A stretch of DNA of 45,792 bases from Clostridiaceae bacterium (GTDB lineage Bacteria; Bacillota; Clostridia; Acetivibrionales; Acetivibrionaceae). Both the position numbers and the translations under genes were made by a program. Below the pieces are notes generated by a model. It was not told the origin of the DNA. It made no database searches and worked only from the letters and a program-made list of their open reading frames with translations. Shown here piece after piece: positions 25,486-35,405 of this stretch. The stretch's first letter is position 1. Every line of letters starts with the position of its first letter. Where the stretch lies: positions 1-45,792 of the forward strand of contig JAAYPF010000009.1 in assembly GCA_012519925.1 (NCBI GenBank), written 5' to 3'.

Positions 25486-26775
25486 ATGAATATATTAATG
25501 ATAATTTTAGCGTTTAACTTTATTCTTATTATTCATGAACTAGGACATTTTACTGTGGCAAAGCTTTCAAAGATAAAGGTAGACGAATTTTCGCTGTTTA
25601 TAGGACCCAAACTGCTTAGTTTTACAAAAGGTGAAACAACATACTCGTTAAGGCTTTTTCCGATTTTAGCTTATGTAAAAATGGAAGGTGAAGACGAAGA
25701 ATCGGATAGTGAGAATGCCTTTAGTAAGAAGCCTGTATGGGTTAGGGCAGCAGTTATTGCAGCAGGTCCACTCGCAAATATTATTTCTGCAATAATTATA
25801 ATTACTGTCTTTTTTTCCATTAACGGTTATAGGACTATGAATATAAGTAAGATAGCAGAAGATTCAGCGGCTTTTGAAGCTGGCTTACAAGTTGGTGACG
25901 AAATAATTGAGTATGACAATAAAAGACTATATCAACCAATGGATTTTGATCAGTTTTTGTATATTTCCAAAGGAAAGCCTACAAATATCAAGGTCAAAAG
26001 AGATAACAAAATTATTGAACTGGATTTTGAGCCTCTTAAAATTTCTGCTACTAAGAGATATATGCTTGAGTTTGTGTTAAGCACTGAAAATGTGAATGTA
26101 GTGGAAGCTATTACAAAAGGAGGGGCTGCTGAAAAAGCAGGTATAAAAAAGGGTGATAGAGTAGTAGCACTAAATAATACAATGGTTAGCAATATTGAAG
26201 ATATAAGGAGTGTTTTGCAGGCAAATGGGAATAGACCCATTGATGTAACTGTTGAAAGGGATGGGAAAAAAATTGATTTAAATGCAACTCCTGTAGAAAA
26301 AGCAGATATGGAACAATATGATGTGGGATTTGCTTTTGGATATTCAAAAGGAGATGTTTTTACGTCACTAAAGCAAGGGGTCGTATTTGCTTATAGTAAT
26401 GTTAGAATTGTTGGATATACTCTGTCATGGCTGATAACCGGAAAGGCTTCCTTTACAGAGATGGTTGGTCCCGTTGGTATAGTAAGTACTATGAATGATG
26501 CGGTTAAGACTACTGTAAGTACAATGGATGCCATATTGACAATACTTAGTTTAACAGCATATATAAGTGTTGCTGTTGGAGCTACAAATTTAATACCTTT
26601 TCCCGCTCTTGATGGAAGCAAGCTTGTTCTGCTTGCTGTAGAAGCGGTGAGGAGAAAGCCAATACCAATTGAAAAAGAAGCGATTATCACCACTATAGGT
26701 TTCTTTATATTGATTGGACTATCAATAGTAATAACATTTAAAGATGTTGCGAGTATTTTTGGATTTCAGTTTTAA
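25486..26775 (+). CDS. rseP: RIP metalloprotease RseP/RasP (site-2 protease)
   Basis: An intramembrane zinc protease that cleaves anti-sigma factors and signal-peptide remnants. It has 429 residues. The HELGH zinc motif lies at 17-21 in the first helix, with the second metal site [10 protein letters not shown] near the C-terminus. Two PDZ-like modules can be read, one around [16 protein letters not shown] and one around [16 protein letters not shown]. That is the tandem arrangement of the Escherichia coli enzyme; many Gram-positive members have one. ATG 25486 is chosen because AGGAGG (25474-25479) lies six bases upstream; the 33-base open extension upstream has no Shine-Dalgarno. Confidence 0.94.
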   Translation: MNILMIILAFNFILIIHELGHFTVAKLSKIKVDEFSLFIGPKLLSFTKGETTYSLRLFPILAYVKMEGEDEESDSENAFSKKPVWVRAAVIAAGPLANIISAIIIITVFFSINGYRTMNISKIAEDSAAFEAGLQVGDEIIEYDNKRLYQPMDFDQFLYISKGKPTNIKVKRDNKIIELDFEPLKISATKRYMLEFVLSTENVNVVEAITKGGAAEKAGIKKGDRVVALNNTMVSNIEDIRSVLQANGNRPIDVTVERDGKKIDLNATPVEKADMEQYDVGFAFGYSKGDVFTSLKQGVVFAYSNVRIVGYTLSWLITGKASFTEMVGPVGIVSTMNDAVKTTVSTMDAILTILSLTAYISVAVGATNLIPFPALDGSKLVLLAVEAVRRKPIPIEKEAIITTIGFFILIGLSIVITFKDVASIFGFQF

Positions 26776-26831
26776 AGAAAATAATATATTTATTGCAAAA
26801 CATATGGATAAAAGTCTGGAAGGTATTTGAT

Positions 26832-27896
26832 ATGAGTAAAAACTATATTGAAAGAAAAACGACAAAAAAAATATATATTGGAGATACATTTATTGGGGGG
26901 GATTCTCCAATTTCTGTTCAATCAATGACTAATTGCGATACAAGAGATACTGTAGCAACTATAGCTCAGATAAAAAGGTTAGAAGAGGCAGGTTGTAACA
27001 TAGTAAGAGTTGCTGTGCCAGATATTCAGGCTGCAGAGGCAATTAAATACATAAAGAAATCCATAAGCATTCCCTTAGTAGCTGACATTCACTTTGATTA
27101 CCGTCTTGCCATAGAGAGTATGAAAAACGGAGCAGATAAAATAAGGCTCAATCCAGGAAACATTGGAGATCGGGATAGAGTTAGAGCAGTGGTAGAGGTG
27201 GCTAAGGAGCGAAAAATTCCTATAAGGATAGGCGTAAATTCCGGGTCTCTTGAGAAAGAAGTGATGGCTAAATTTGGCGGGGTAACACCGGAAGCTATGG
27301 TGGAAAGTGCATTAGGACATTCGCGAATACTTGAAGAATTAGGTTTTTATGATATCGTGTTTTCTTTGAAGGCATCAAGTGTATCTATGACAATTGCAGC
27401 GTATCGCAAGATGGCAGAAAAAACCGAATACCCTCTTCACATTGGTGTAACTGAGGCAGGAACTGTCTATAAGGGAACTGTTAAGTCTGCTGTAGGCATA
27501 GGAAGCCTTCTAGCTGAAGGCATTGGCGATACTATAAGAGTATCCTTGACAGGAGATCCTGTTGAAGAGATAAGAGCAGGCAATGAGATTTTAAAGGCAT
27601 TAGATATTAGGAAGGGCGGTATAGAGTTTGTGTCTTGTCCGACCTGTGGCAGGTGTCAGATAGACTTAATTGGCATTGCAGAAAAAATAGAAGAGAAGCT
27701 TTCAAATATTGATAAGGATATAAAGGTTGCAGTTATGGGGTGTGCAGTTAATGGGCCCGGGGAAGCAAGAGAAGCTGATATTGGGATTGCAGGAGGTAAG
27801 GGCGAAGTGCTGCTCTTTAAAAAAGGTGAGATTATAAGAAAAATTCCTCAACAGAAAGCTGTAGAAGAATTTTTAGAAGAGATAAATAAATTATAA
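26832..27896 (+). CDS. ispG: 4-hydroxy-3-methylbut-2-enyl diphosphate synthase (flavodoxin-dependent)
   Basis: Penultimate MEP pathway enzyme with a [4Fe-4S] cluster. It has 354 residues, the short bacterial form without the plant insertion. TIM-barrel segments include [12 protein letters not shown] and [11 protein letters not shown]. The cluster ligands are read as Cys269 and Cys272 in SCPTCGRC and Cys304 in [15 protein letters not shown] 26832 is chosen because GGAAGG lies about eight bases before it; upstream in-frame codons to 26793 lack a Shine-Dalgarno. It follows rseP by 56 bases and appears to close this operon, since the next gene has its own promoter. Confidence 0.96.
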   Translation: MSKNYIERKTTKKIYIGDTFIGGDSPISVQSMTNCDTRDTVATIAQIKRLEEAGCNIVRVAVPDIQAAEAIKYIKKSISIPLVADIHFDYRLAIESMKNGADKIRLNPGNIGDRDRVRAVVEVAKERKIPIRIGVNSGSLEKEVMAKFGGVTPEAMVESALGHSRILEELGFYDIVFSLKASSVSMTIAAYRKMAEKTEYPLHIGVTEAGTVYKGTVKSAVGIGSLLAEGIGDTIRVSLTGDPVEEIRAGNEILKALDIRKGGIEFVSCPTCGRCQIDLIGIAEKIEEKLSNIDKDIKVAVMGCAVNGPGEAREADIGIAGGKGEVLLFKKGEIIRKIPQQKAVEEFLEEINKL

Positions 27897-28002
27897 AGAA
27901 TGAAACCGCATGTTTAGCAGTGTAAATAGGGCTTTAGATACATTATTCAAAGTTAGGTAATGATGTTATAATAATTATTTTTTAATAAAAGTTAATAAAA
28001 TA

Positions 28003-28031
28003 TTGATAATTACAAATAATAATGTTATAAT
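28003..28031 (+). promoter_or_regulatory. Strong promoter of the rimP-nusA-infB operon
   Basis: TTGATA (28003-28008), exactly 17 bases and a perfect TATAAT (28026-28031). Transcription would begin near 28038. Confidence 0.85.
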
Positions 28032-28042
28032 TACTTTTGGAT

Positions 28043-28099
28043 TAATGCGTATAGGAGCTTAGTTGGTAAAGAGTGGGTTGTACCCACTCTTTCGTATTA
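28043..28099 (+). promoter_or_regulatory. Structured leader RNA of the rimP operon
   Basis: Starting about five bases after the expected transcription start, TAATGCG (28043-28049) pairs with CGTATTA (28093-28099; one G-U pair). Stacked directly inside on the 3' side is AAAGAGTGGGT (28068-28078) paired with ACCCACTCTTT (28082-28092), loop TGT. An 18-base 5' bulge contains AGGAG. There is no T run, so it is a leader fold rather than a terminator. Its function is unknown; autoregulation of the nusA operon is one idea. Confidence 0.5.
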
Positions 28100-28186
28100 T
28101 GGATGTGTAAGATGAACTAATGATATAAAATTACTTATGTTAATTGTTATCTGAATAGTTCCTTTAGCTTGATAATGGAGGATGTT

Positions 28187-28648
28187 ATGGTCAAAAAGAA
28201 GATTGAAAAGATTGTTGCAGAATTTGCAGAGCCTATAGCAAATAAGCACTTATTTGAACTTGTTGATGTTGAATTCATTAGGGAGGGGACTAATTGGTAT
28301 CTCCGAATTTATATTGATAAACCAGGTGGCATAACAATAGATGATTGTAAGATTGTAAGTGAGGAAATAAGTGATATACTAGATGAAAAAGATCCTATTG
28401 ATCAAAGCTATTTTTTAGAAGTTTCCTCGCCGGGGTTAGATAGACCTCTTAAAAAGGATTCGGATTTCGAGAAGTTTAAGGGGGAGCTTGTGGAGGTTAA
28501 GGTTTATAAACCTATAGATGGTAGGAAGATTTTTGAGGGAGAGTTAATTGGACTCATAGACAATAAAATTACAATTAAAATAGATGACGAAAAGGTTGAG
28601 TTTGAAAAAGACCAGGTGGCGGTGGTCAGAAGAGTTATTAAGTTCTAG
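28187..28648 (+). CDS. rimP: Ribosome maturation factor RimP
   Basis: A 30S assembly factor of 153 residues with the two-domain YlxS fold. LVDVEFIREGTNWYLRIYIDKPGGITIDDC and LEVSSPGLDRPLK are the family's marker segments, and the C-terminal SH3-like domain is complete. ATG 28187 is chosen: GGAGG (28177-28181) is five bases upstream, and an in-frame TTG at 28169 lies before the Shine-Dalgarno. First gene of rimP-nusA-ylxR-ylxQ-infB-rbfA, the canonical order. Confidence 0.95.
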   Translation: MVKKKIEKIVAEFAEPIANKHLFELVDVEFIREGTNWYLRIYIDKPGGITIDDCKIVSEEISDILDEKDPIDQSYFLEVSSPGLDRPLKKDSDFEKFKGELVEVKVYKPIDGRKIFEGELIGLIDNKITIKIDDEKVEFEKDQVAVVRRVIKF

Positions 28649-28707
28649 TAGAAATAGGGCGTAATAAGGTATTAATACCGAAAACAGAATAGGAGGTTTA
28701 TTAAATA

Positions 28708-29829
28708 ATGAGTTCAGATTTGATTCATGCGTTAGAACAATTAGAGAAGGAAAAGGGAATAGAAAAGGATATTATAATTGAGGCGATTGAGGCTGCTCTT
28801 ATTTCTGCATACAAGAGAAATTTTGGTTCTTCGCAAAACGTCCGTGTATCTATAGATCGTCAAACAGGTGATTTTAAGGTATATGCTTTAAAACGAGTTA
28901 CAAGTAATCCGCAAAATGATTTTATGGACATATCTATTGAAAATGCTAGAAAGATAAATGCTGATCTAGATGAAGAGGATATGGCTGAGGTGGAGGTTAC
29001 ACCTAAGAAATTTGGAAGAATAGCTGCACAGACGGCAAAGCAGGTCGTTGTACAGAGACTTAGAGAGGCTGAAAGGGGAATTATATTCGATGAATTCTCT
29101 AATAAGGAGGCTGAAATAGTTACAGGTATTGTCCAAAGAACCGAGAAAAAGAATGTAATAATAGATCTAGGAAAGACTGAGGCTATGTTGGCATCTACAG
29201 AACAAATATCTGGAGAAGAATATAATTTTAACGACAGGATAAAAGTATATGTAATTGAGGTAAAAAGGACTACAAAAGGTCCGCAGATTATGGTTTCAAG
29301 GACACATCCGGGATTAGTAAAAAGACTTTTTGAATTGGAAGTTCCAGAAATTCATGAGGGTGTTGTTGAGATAAAAAGTATTTCGAGAGAACCGGGATCA
29401 AGGACAAAAATTGCTGTATACTCTAAAGATGACAATGTGGATCCAGTTGGAGCATGCGTAGGGCAAAAAGGTACAAGAGTTCAGGCTATTGTTGATGAAC
29501 TTAGGGGTGAAAAGATAGATATAATTAAATGGAGCAATAATCCTGGCGAATATATCTCAAGCAGCTTGAGTCCTGCTAAAGTCGTTCGTGTTGATGTTAA
29601 TGAAGAGGAAAAAAGTGCAAAAGTTACTGTGCCAGATTTTCAGTTGTCACTAGCGATAGGTAAGGAAGGTCAAAATGCAAGATTGGCAGCAAAATTGACG
29701 GGCTGGAAAATTGATATTAAGAGCGAGTCGCAGCTTAGAGCAACTATTGAGCAGCAGCTTCTTAACTTCGATGGAGGCTTCCAATCGGCATTTGCCGAAG
29801 ATGAACCCGATGAAGACAATTTTGAGTAG
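28708..29829 (+). CDS. nusA: Transcription termination/antitermination factor NusA
   Basis: Binds RNA polymerase and RNA and modulates pausing, termination and rRNA antitermination. It has 373 residues, the Gram-positive length without the C-terminal acidic repeats of Escherichia coli. The N-terminal polymerase-binding domain (1-125) is followed by S1 (about 130-200, VTGIVQRTEKKNVIIDLG) and two KH domains. GACVGQKGTRVQAIVDEL carries the first GxxG loop and LAIGKEGQNARLAAKLTGW the second. AGGAGG precedes the ATG. Two blocks of short tandem repeats separate it from ylxR. Confidence 0.97.
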   Translation: MSSDLIHALEQLEKEKGIEKDIIIEAIEAALISAYKRNFGSSQNVRVSIDRQTGDFKVYALKRVTSNPQNDFMDISIENARKINADLDEEDMAEVEVTPKKFGRIAAQTAKQVVVQRLREAERGIIFDEFSNKEAEIVTGIVQRTEKKNVIIDLGKTEAMLASTEQISGEEYNFNDRIKVYVIEVKRTTKGPQIMVSRTHPGLVKRLFELEVPEIHEGVVEIKSISREPGSRTKIAVYSKDDNVDPVGACVGQKGTRVQAIVDELRGEKIDIIKWSNNPGEYISSSLSPAKVVRVDVNEEEKSAKVTVPDFQLSLAIGKEGQNARLAAKLTGWKIDIKSESQLRATIEQQLLNFDGGFQSAFAEDEPDEDNFE

Positions 29830-29858
29830 AAGTATAAAAATAGTGATTGCAAAGTTTT

Positions 29859-29904
29859 ATTAATAATCACCTTAATTCTCAATTAATAATCACCTTAATT
29901 CTCA
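29859..29904. repeat. Tandem duplication, 23 bases x 2, between nusA and ylxR
   Basis: The 23-base unit ATTAATAATCACCTTAATTC (plus TCA) occurs twice, exact and head-to-tail, at 29859-29881 and 29882-29904. It lies inside an otherwise tight translation operon. Confidence 0.95.
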
Positions 29905-29926
29905 AAAGGTAAGAAATATATAGTGT

Positions 29927-29974
29927 AAATATTGTTAAAGAAAAATATTGTTAAAGAAAAATATTGTTAAAGAA
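29927..29974. repeat. Tandem repeat, 16 bases x 3, between nusA and ylxR
   Basis: AAATATTGTTAAAGAA occurs three times without mismatch at 29927, 29943 and 29959. A single copy would leave the gap 32 bases shorter, so replication slippage is the simplest source. Copy number may vary between strains. Confidence 0.95.
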
Positions 29975-30029
29975 AGATGTAGATGTTCCTTATTAATATT
30001 TAAACTTGCAACTGGGGATGTGATTGATA

Positions 30030-30305
30030 TTGAAGCAAAAGAAGGTTCCAATGCGTATGTGCCTTGGATGTCAGGAGATGAAACCTAAGAAGGAACTTAT
30101 TCGGGTAGTTAAAAACAAGGAGAATGAGATATCCGTGGATTTTACTGGAAAGAAAGCTGGTAGAGGGGCATATATTTGTAGGACTAATGAGTGTTTTCAA
30201 AAAGCTAAAAAAGCTAAACGTTTTGAGAAAGCATTTGAGACCTCAATAAGTTCAGAAGTATACTGTGTTCTCGAAAAGGAATTGGAGGAAGGGAATGACG
30301 GATAA
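30030..30305 (+). CDS. ylxR: YlxR family RNA-binding protein (RnpM)
   Basis: A small nucleic-acid-binding protein of 91 residues. KVPMRMCLGCQEMKPKKELIRVV and GKKAGRGAYICRTNECFQKAKK are the conserved YlxR core. The Bacillus orthologue is reported to bind and modulate the RNase P RNA (name RnpM). TTG 30030 is preferred because the GTGAT part of an extended Shine-Dalgarno lies about five bases upstream, and it gives the family start MKQKKVP; TTG 30024 is the alternative. The end overlaps ylxQ by 11 bases. Confidence 0.9.
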   Translation: MKQKKVPMRMCLGCQEMKPKKELIRVVKNKENEISVDFTGKKAGRGAYICRTNECFQKAKKAKRFEKAFETSISSEVYCVLEKELEEGNDG

Positions 30306-30639
30306 AATATATTCTTTCTTGGGGCTGGCAACAAAGGCAAGAAAGCTTATATCAGGTGATGAGACCTGTGAAAGAGCACTAAAGGGTTCATCAGTGAGCT
30401 TGGTTATTGTTGCTGAGGATGCTTCTCACAATACAAAAAAGAAATTTACAGATGCCTGTGATTATAAAAATATAGATATAAGGATATTCGGACAAAAAGA
30501 TATGCTGGGGAAGTTTACCGGTAAAAACATAAGGTCGGTGGTAGCGATATTGGATAAAAGTTTTTCAAAAAGGTTGAAAGAAATGATTGATTTAAGTGTC
30601 AATAATGGATGCGGGGGTGAAAATATTGACAAAAATTAG
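30295..30639 (+). CDS. ylxQ: L7Ae-family K-turn RNA-binding protein YlxQ
   Basis: A 114-residue member of the ribosomal L7Ae/L30e/S12e/Gadd45 family, of uncertain target (kink-turn RNA binding shown for relatives). [23 protein letters not shown] and [15 protein letters not shown] are the marker segments. ATG 30295 is preceded by GGAGGAAGGG within the end of ylxR. The gene overlaps infB by 14 bases, so ylxR, ylxQ and infB are translationally linked. Confidence 0.92.
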   Translation: MTDKIYSFLGLATKARKLISGDETCERALKGSSVSLVIVAEDASHNTKKKFTDACDYKNIDIRIFGQKDMLGKFTGKNIRSVVAILDKSFSKRLKEMIDLSVNNGCGGENIDKN

Positions 30640-33600
30640 AGTATACGAACTTGCTAAAGAAATGAATACAACCAGTAAAAGGCTTATTGAAAAGTTAGCT
30701 GAAATAAATATTGTTGTTAAAAATCATATGAGTTTACTGGAAGAACCTGAACTTGAAGCACTTTATGATCATATTGGTGTTATAAAGCATAAAGAAGAAA
30801 GTGATGAAAAGAAGCAAATACAAATGCAAATGATTAACGCCAATGAGAGAGTTAAAGAAGCAAGAAAAGAAGCAAAAAATGCACCAAGAATTATTAGAAC
30901 AACTGAAATAATAGTGGACTCGGATGACGAGGTGAGGAGTACAAAATCGGATAGAAGAAGTAACAATCCGGCAAAGAAAGTTGAAAAACATGATTATTCA
31001 AAAAAGAAGAGAAATGATTATGTTAAGGTTTCAACTTCAAATTCAGGGTTGAGACCTGGGTTTGTCAGGGATCCCAAACCTGAATTACTGAGACCTCTAG
31101 AAGTAGAAAAAAAGCAGGAGGTTACGAAAATAGTAAATTCACATAAAAAAAATGATACTCAAAAAGAAGTATCAATCGAACTTAATAAAGAAGCTACTGA
31201 TAAAGGTCAGCAACATAAAACATCAACTTCTAGCACTGAGGAAGTAAAGGTATCAGTTGTAAATACAGAGGATAAATCTAGTTCTAAATTAGACTCACAG
31301 ACAAAAGGTTCTGAAGCAAAAAGTAGTGAACAAGCTCAAAAGAAGGATGTTAACTTGCAGAATAAAGATGAAGCAAAAATTGAAACCAAACCTGAGCTGA
31401 AACCGACTGAAAATGCAGTTCAGAATAACAGGTCAAATAATAGGGATAATAGAAATAATAATATTCAAACGCCTAAAAACAACGGCAGGTATAACAATAA
31501 CCATAAGTATGATAATCAGCAGAGGAATGTTGACAATCGCAATACAACAGATGCCAAAACGGGAAATAACCGACCTGCATATGGTGATAGGCCGTCATAT
31601 AATCAAAACAATAGGTCAAACAATAAAAACAGGCAGGGACAAGGTGGAAAGAACTTTAATAATGATAAAGGCAAGGATTTTTCACCGAATAGACAAGGAA
31701 GCTCACATAATAAGCCCAATTATGCAGCTAGTAAGCCTTTAGACATTCCAAAGGTTGATCCTGCTGCTAAGAAAGAAGAAGTAACTTCACAAAGAAGTGA
31801 AATCAGAAGAGAGTTTTCCAATAAGGATATGGCGAAAGATTCAAAGAGGGAACTTAAAAAAGAGATACCAAAGACAAGCATAGCAAAGGGCACTAATGTA
31901 AAATCTAATAAAAACACCAAACCTATAAAGAATGTATTTACTGGTAAAAAAGAGGTATCTAAGATATTATCCGATGACTTTATTCTTCAAGAGTTTTATG
32001 CAGACGATGTAAAGAAAGCAAAGAGACCGAAAAAGGAAGTTAAAAAGGAGGAGAAGTACATTCCACCGAGAGCAGTACTAACTTCAATAAAGATACCTGA
32101 AACATTAACTGTTAAGGAACTCGCTGAATCACTTAAAAAGGCAGCAGCAGAAGTTATAAAGAAGATGATGAGTTTAGGAATACTAGCTACAGTAAATCAG
32201 GAAATTGATTTTGACACGGCTGCTATCATTGCTGATGAGTTTGGTGTTAAGGCGGAAAAAGAAGTAGTCGTAAATGAAGAAGATATTTTGTTTGATGACG
32301 AAGAGGAAGAAGACTTAACTCAACTTGTACCAAGACCACCAGTAGTTGTTGTCATGGGTCATGTTGACCATGGTAAGACCTCACTGCTTGATGCTATAAA
32401 GTCATCCCATGTAAGTGAAAATGAAGCAGGTGGCATAACACAGCACATAGGAGCTTATATGGTCAAGCTTAACAACAGGAATATTACATTCTTAGATACA
32501 CCGGGTCATGAAGCTTTCACTGCTATGAGAGCAAGGGGAGCACAGGTTACAGACATTGCCATTTTAGTTGTAGCCGCTGATGATGGTGTAATGCCTCAGA
32601 CTATTGAAGCAATAAATCATGCAAAGGCTGCGAATGTAACAATAATTGTAGCTATAAATAAGATAGACAAACCAGGTGCAAATCCCGATAGAGTTAAGCA
32701 GGAACTTACAGAGCATGGTCTTGTTTCCGAAGAATGGGGTGGAGACACTATTTGTGTTGAAGTTTCTGCTAAAAAGAGAACGAATATTGACTCTCTATTA
32801 GAGATGGTTCTATTAGCAGCTGATATGCTTGAGCTTAAGGCTAATCCTAACAGACAGGCTAAAGGAACTGTAATTGATGCGAAGCTTGACAAGGATAAAG
32901 GACCTACAGCTACAATACTTGTCCAGAGAGGTACTTTAAATATTGGAGATTCAATTGTAACGGGAACTATAGTTGGTAGAATAAGAGCTATGGTTGATGA
33001 TAAGGGACATAAGATCAAAAAAGCAGGACCTTCTACTCCAGTTGAAATTTTGGGTCTACCTGAAGTTCCAGAAGCAGGTGAAATATTCTATGCTATAACC
33101 GAGGAAAAAATAGCTAAACAGTTGGTTGAGAAGAGAAAACTCAAACAAAGGGAGCAAAGCTTGAAATCCTCAGCAAGAGTATCACTTGACGACTTGTTTA
33201 ACCAGATTAAAGAGGGTAAGGTAAAAGAACTCAATATAATTGTTAAGGCGGATGTTCAAGGTTCTGTTGAAGCTGTCAAACAATCCTTAGAGAAACTCAG
33301 TGATGAGGAAGTAAGGGTTAGGATAATTCACGGCGGAGTTGGAGCTGTTACCGAGTCTGATGTTACTTTGGCTCAGGTTTCAAATGCTATAATTATCGGG
33401 TTTAATGTAAGACCTGCTACAAATGTTGCAGAAATAGCAAAAGATGCCGGCGTTGACTTAAGACTTTATAGAATAATATATAATGCGATAGAAGACATTC
33501 AGGCTGCTATGAAAGGTATGCTTGAACCGACCTTCAAAGAAGTCGTAACAGGTCATATCGAAGTAAGACAGATATTTAAAGTATCAGGTATAGGTACTAT

Positions 33601-33829
33601 CGGTGGTGGATATGTTATTGACGGGAAAGTCGCAAGAAATTCAGAAATTAGGTTGGTTAGAGATGGAATTGTTGTCCATGAGGGCAAACTTGCTTCATTA
33701 AAACGATTTAAAGATGATGTTAAGGAAGTGGCACAGGGATTTGAATGCGGTTTTTCCATTGAGAAGTTCAATGACATTAAAGAAACGGATGTTGTTGAAG
33801 CCTTTGTAATGGAAGAAGTTAAGAGATAG
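30626..33829 (+). CDS. infB: Translation initiation factor IF-2
   Basis: Brings initiator tRNA to the 30S subunit and promotes subunit joining. It has 1,067 residues, long for the family. The N-terminal IF2N helix bundle ([14 protein letters not shown]) is followed by a charged, disordered linker to about residue 480, whose 266-360 part is Asn/Arg/Gln-rich with runs of Asn. A second IF2N segment ([17 protein letters not shown]) precedes the G domain: GHVDHGKT at 578-585, [21 protein letters not shown]. Domains II-IV ([25 protein letters not shown]) are complete. TTG 30626 is preferred: GGGGGTGA lies five bases upstream and it yields the conserved MTKIRVYEL start; GTG 30617 is part of that Shine-Dalgarno. 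Confidence 0.96.
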   Translation: MTKIRVYELAKEMNTTSKRLIEKLAEINIVVKNHMSLLEEPELEALYDHIGVIKHKEESDEKKQIQMQMINANERVKEARKEAKNAPRIIRTTEIIVDSDDEVRSTKSDRRSNNPAKKVEKHDYSKKKRNDYVKVSTSNSGLRPGFVRDPKPELLRPLEVEKKQEVTKIVNSHKKNDTQKEVSIELNKEATDKGQQHKTSTSSTEEVKVSVVNTEDKSSSKLDSQTKGSEAKSSEQAQKKDVNLQNKDEAKIETKPELKPTENAVQNNRSNNRDNRNNNIQTPKNNGRYNNNHKYDNQQRNVDNRNTTDAKTGNNRPAYGDRPSYNQNNRSNNKNRQGQGGKNFNNDKGKDFSPNRQGSSHNKPNYAASKPLDIPKVDPAAKKEEVTSQRSEIRREFSNKDMAKDSKRELKKEIPKTSIAKGTNVKSNKNTKPIKNVFTGKKEVSKILSDDFILQEFYADDVKKAKRPKKEVKKEEKYIPPRAVLTSIKIPETLTVKELAESLKKAAAEVIKKMMSLGILATVNQEIDFDTAAIIADEFGVKAEKEVVVNEEDILFDDEEEEDLTQLVPRPPVVVVMGHVDHGKTSLLDAIKSSHVSENEAGGITQHIGAYMVKLNNRNITFLDTPGHEAFTAMRARGAQVTDIAILVVAADDGVMPQTIEAINHAKAANVTIIVAINKIDKPGANPDRVKQELTEHGLVSEEWGGDTICVEVSAKKRTNIDSLLEMVLLAADMLELKANPNRQAKGTVIDAKLDKDKGPTATILVQRGTLNIGDSIVTGTIVGRIRAMVDDKGHKIKKAGPSTPVEILGLPEVPEAGEIFYAITEEKIAKQLVEKRKLKQREQSLKSSARVSLDDLFNQIKEGKVKELNIIVKADVQGSVEAVKQSLEKLSDEEVRVRIIHGGVGAVTESDVTLAQVSNAIIIGFNVRPATNVAEIAKDAGVDLRLYRIIYNAIEDIQAAMKGMLEPTFKEVVTGHIEVRQIFKVSGIGTIGGGYVIDGKVARNSEIRLVRDGIVVHEGKLASLKRFKDDVKEVAQGFECGFSIEKFNDIKETDVVEAFVMEEVKR

Positions 33830-33858
33830 CCCTAACGTAACATAATAGGAGTGGTTTT

Positions 33859-34206
33859 ATGGATAGAACAGTAAGGATCTCTGAAGAAATGAAGAGAGAA
33901 ATAAGTACAATAATACAGAGTGAGCTTAAAGATCCTAGGCTTTCTTGCATGATAAGTGTAACTAGCGTAAATGTTACAAAGGACTTACGTTATGCGAAAG
34001 TTTATGTGAGCATAATGGGAAATGATGAGGAAAAAAAGAATGCGCTTGACGGATTAAAAAGTGCTGCTGGATTTATTAGGCGTGAAGTTGGGCAAAGGAT
34101 TCAGCTCAGATATACTCCAGAAGTTCAGTTTGAGTTAGATAATTCAATTGAGCATGGGGCTTATATATCAAAGCTTATTAACGATACTGTCAAGCAAGAT
34201 GATTAG
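33859..34206 (+). CDS. rbfA: Ribosome-binding factor A
   Basis: A KH-fold 30S maturation factor of 115 residues. RISEEMKREISTIIQSELKDPRL and VTKDLRYAKVYVSIMG are diagnostic, and ISKLINDTVKQ closes the protein. AGGAGTGG precedes the ATG. It follows infB by 29 bases and is ended by a long hairpin. Confidence 0.96.
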   Translation: MDRTVRISEEMKREISTIIQSELKDPRLSCMISVTSVNVTKDLRYAKVYVSIMGNDEEKKNALDGLKSAAGFIRREVGQRIQLRYTPEVQFELDNSIEHGAYISKLINDTVKQDD

Positions 34207-34235
34207 TGATGTTGAGTTTTTTACATTGTATTTAA

Positions 34236-34274
34236 TATTGTAAGGTTGGGGGACGTATCCTCAACCTTACAATA
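34236..34274 (+). terminator. Hairpin terminator after rbfA
   Basis: A 13-base stem TATTGTAAGGTTG/CAACCTTACAATA; the loop can extend pairing with GGA/TCC around CGTA. A T-rich stretch (GTTTTTAT) follows only after about ten bases, so termination may be partial and nrnA may still be reached. Confidence 0.65.
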
Positions 34275-34446
34275 ATATGCACTGTTTTTATAATATGTTG
34301 TCGTTTTTTGAAAACATTTGCTTGGTATTGAAAAATAGTTTTTTATTACTGGAAGATAAAACTTCCGTGATTTGCTTTAAACAAAAATCTATGAATTGCT
34401 CAAATAGAATATTTTTGTAAACCATTTTTAGTTGAGAGGTATGAAT

Positions 34447-35403
34447 ATGATAGAAAAGAAAATAATTCAAGCCATAGAAGGTGCGGAGCGTATTGCCCTT
34501 TTGCCTCATGTTTTCGCTGATGGAGATGCATTAGGCTCAAGTATTGCTTTAGCGTTGGCTCTAAGTAAGAAAGGAAAGTATGCTAGAGTATATACAGAAG
34601 AAGAAATCCCATATACCTATGATTTTTTGCCGGGAAAAGAATATGTTGAAGCTTTTATAGATCAGGCTGAAGAATTTGATCTGGTACTAGCACTTGATAC
34701 CGGTGATCTTGCAAGACTTGGAAAGCGGATTAAGATATTTGAAAGTAATAGTTTTACTATAAACATTGATCATCACACTACAAATACCGAATTTGCTTCT
34801 ATAAACCTTGTGAAAACTAGTGCGGCGGCTACTGGGGAAATAATATACCAATTGACTAAAAGGATGGGAATAAGTCTTGACGAAAGAATAGCAACATGTC
34901 TTTATGTAGCAATAGCTACAGATACAGGAGGATTTCGATATAGCAATACTACATCATTAACTCATCAAATTACTGCCGATCTTATCAATAATGGCGTAGA
35001 TGTATCGAGAATTTCGCAGTTGGTTTTTGAAACAGTACCGTATAAAAAGGTTAGGCTTATGGGCTTGGCTATAGATAATATTGAAATTACAGAGGGTGGG
35101 AAGTTGGCTTTTATCACTGTAACTAATGAAATGCTAAAAAGAGCTAATGCCTCCGAGGAAGATTGTGATGGTTTGGTGAATGTCGCAAGGAATATAGAAG
35201 GCGTTGAAGTAGCTGCTTTGATAAGGCAGAGGAGTGAGGATGAATTTAAAATCAATTTTCGCTCTCAAAACTATGTGGATGTATCCGTTATTGCACATAG
35301 GTACTCTGGAGGAGGTCATAAGAAAGCCGCTGGATGTTCTATGAGGGGAAGTGTAGCACAAATAAAAGAAATAATTAAAAAAGATATAAGGGAAGTTTTG
35401 TAA
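34447..35403 (+). CDS. nrnA: Bifunctional oligoribonuclease/PAP phosphatase NrnA (DHH family)
   Basis: Degrades short RNA oligonucleotides and dephosphorylates 3'-phosphoadenosine 5'-phosphate. It has 318 residues. The DHH domain has FADGDALGSS near 29, ALDTGDLARLG, and DHH at 108-110. The DHHA1 domain carries GGGHKKAAG at 288-296. ATG 34447 is chosen because AGAGG lies seven bases upstream; ATG 34441 abuts the Shine-Dalgarno. Two bases separate its stop from the truB ATG. NrnA enzymes also degrade pGpG in some bacteria, a possible link to the cyclic di-GMP protein encoded at 3419-8617. Confidence 0.93.
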   Translation: MIEKKIIQAIEGAERIALLPHVFADGDALGSSIALALALSKKGKYARVYTEEEIPYTYDFLPGKEYVEAFIDQAEEFDLVLALDTGDLARLGKRIKIFESNSFTINIDHHTTNTEFASINLVKTSAAATGEIIYQLTKRMGISLDERIATCLYVAIATDTGGFRYSNTTSLTHQITADLINNGVDVSRISQLVFETVPYKKVRLMGLAIDNIEITEGGKLAFITVTNEMLKRANASEEDCDGLVNVARNIEGVEVAALIRQRSEDEFKINFRSQNYVDVSVIAHRYSGGGHKKAAGCSMRGSVAQIKEIIKKDIREVL

Positions 35404-35405
35404 AG

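Noticed and set aside
29859-29974. CRISPR-like array
   Set aside because: The repeats are directly adjacent with no spacers and there are no cas genes.
32617-33018. 133-codon open frame on the minus strand inside infB
   Set aside because: It is antisense to the conserved G domain of IF-2, has no ribosome binding site and encodes Ser/Ile/Pro-rich sequence typical of shadows.
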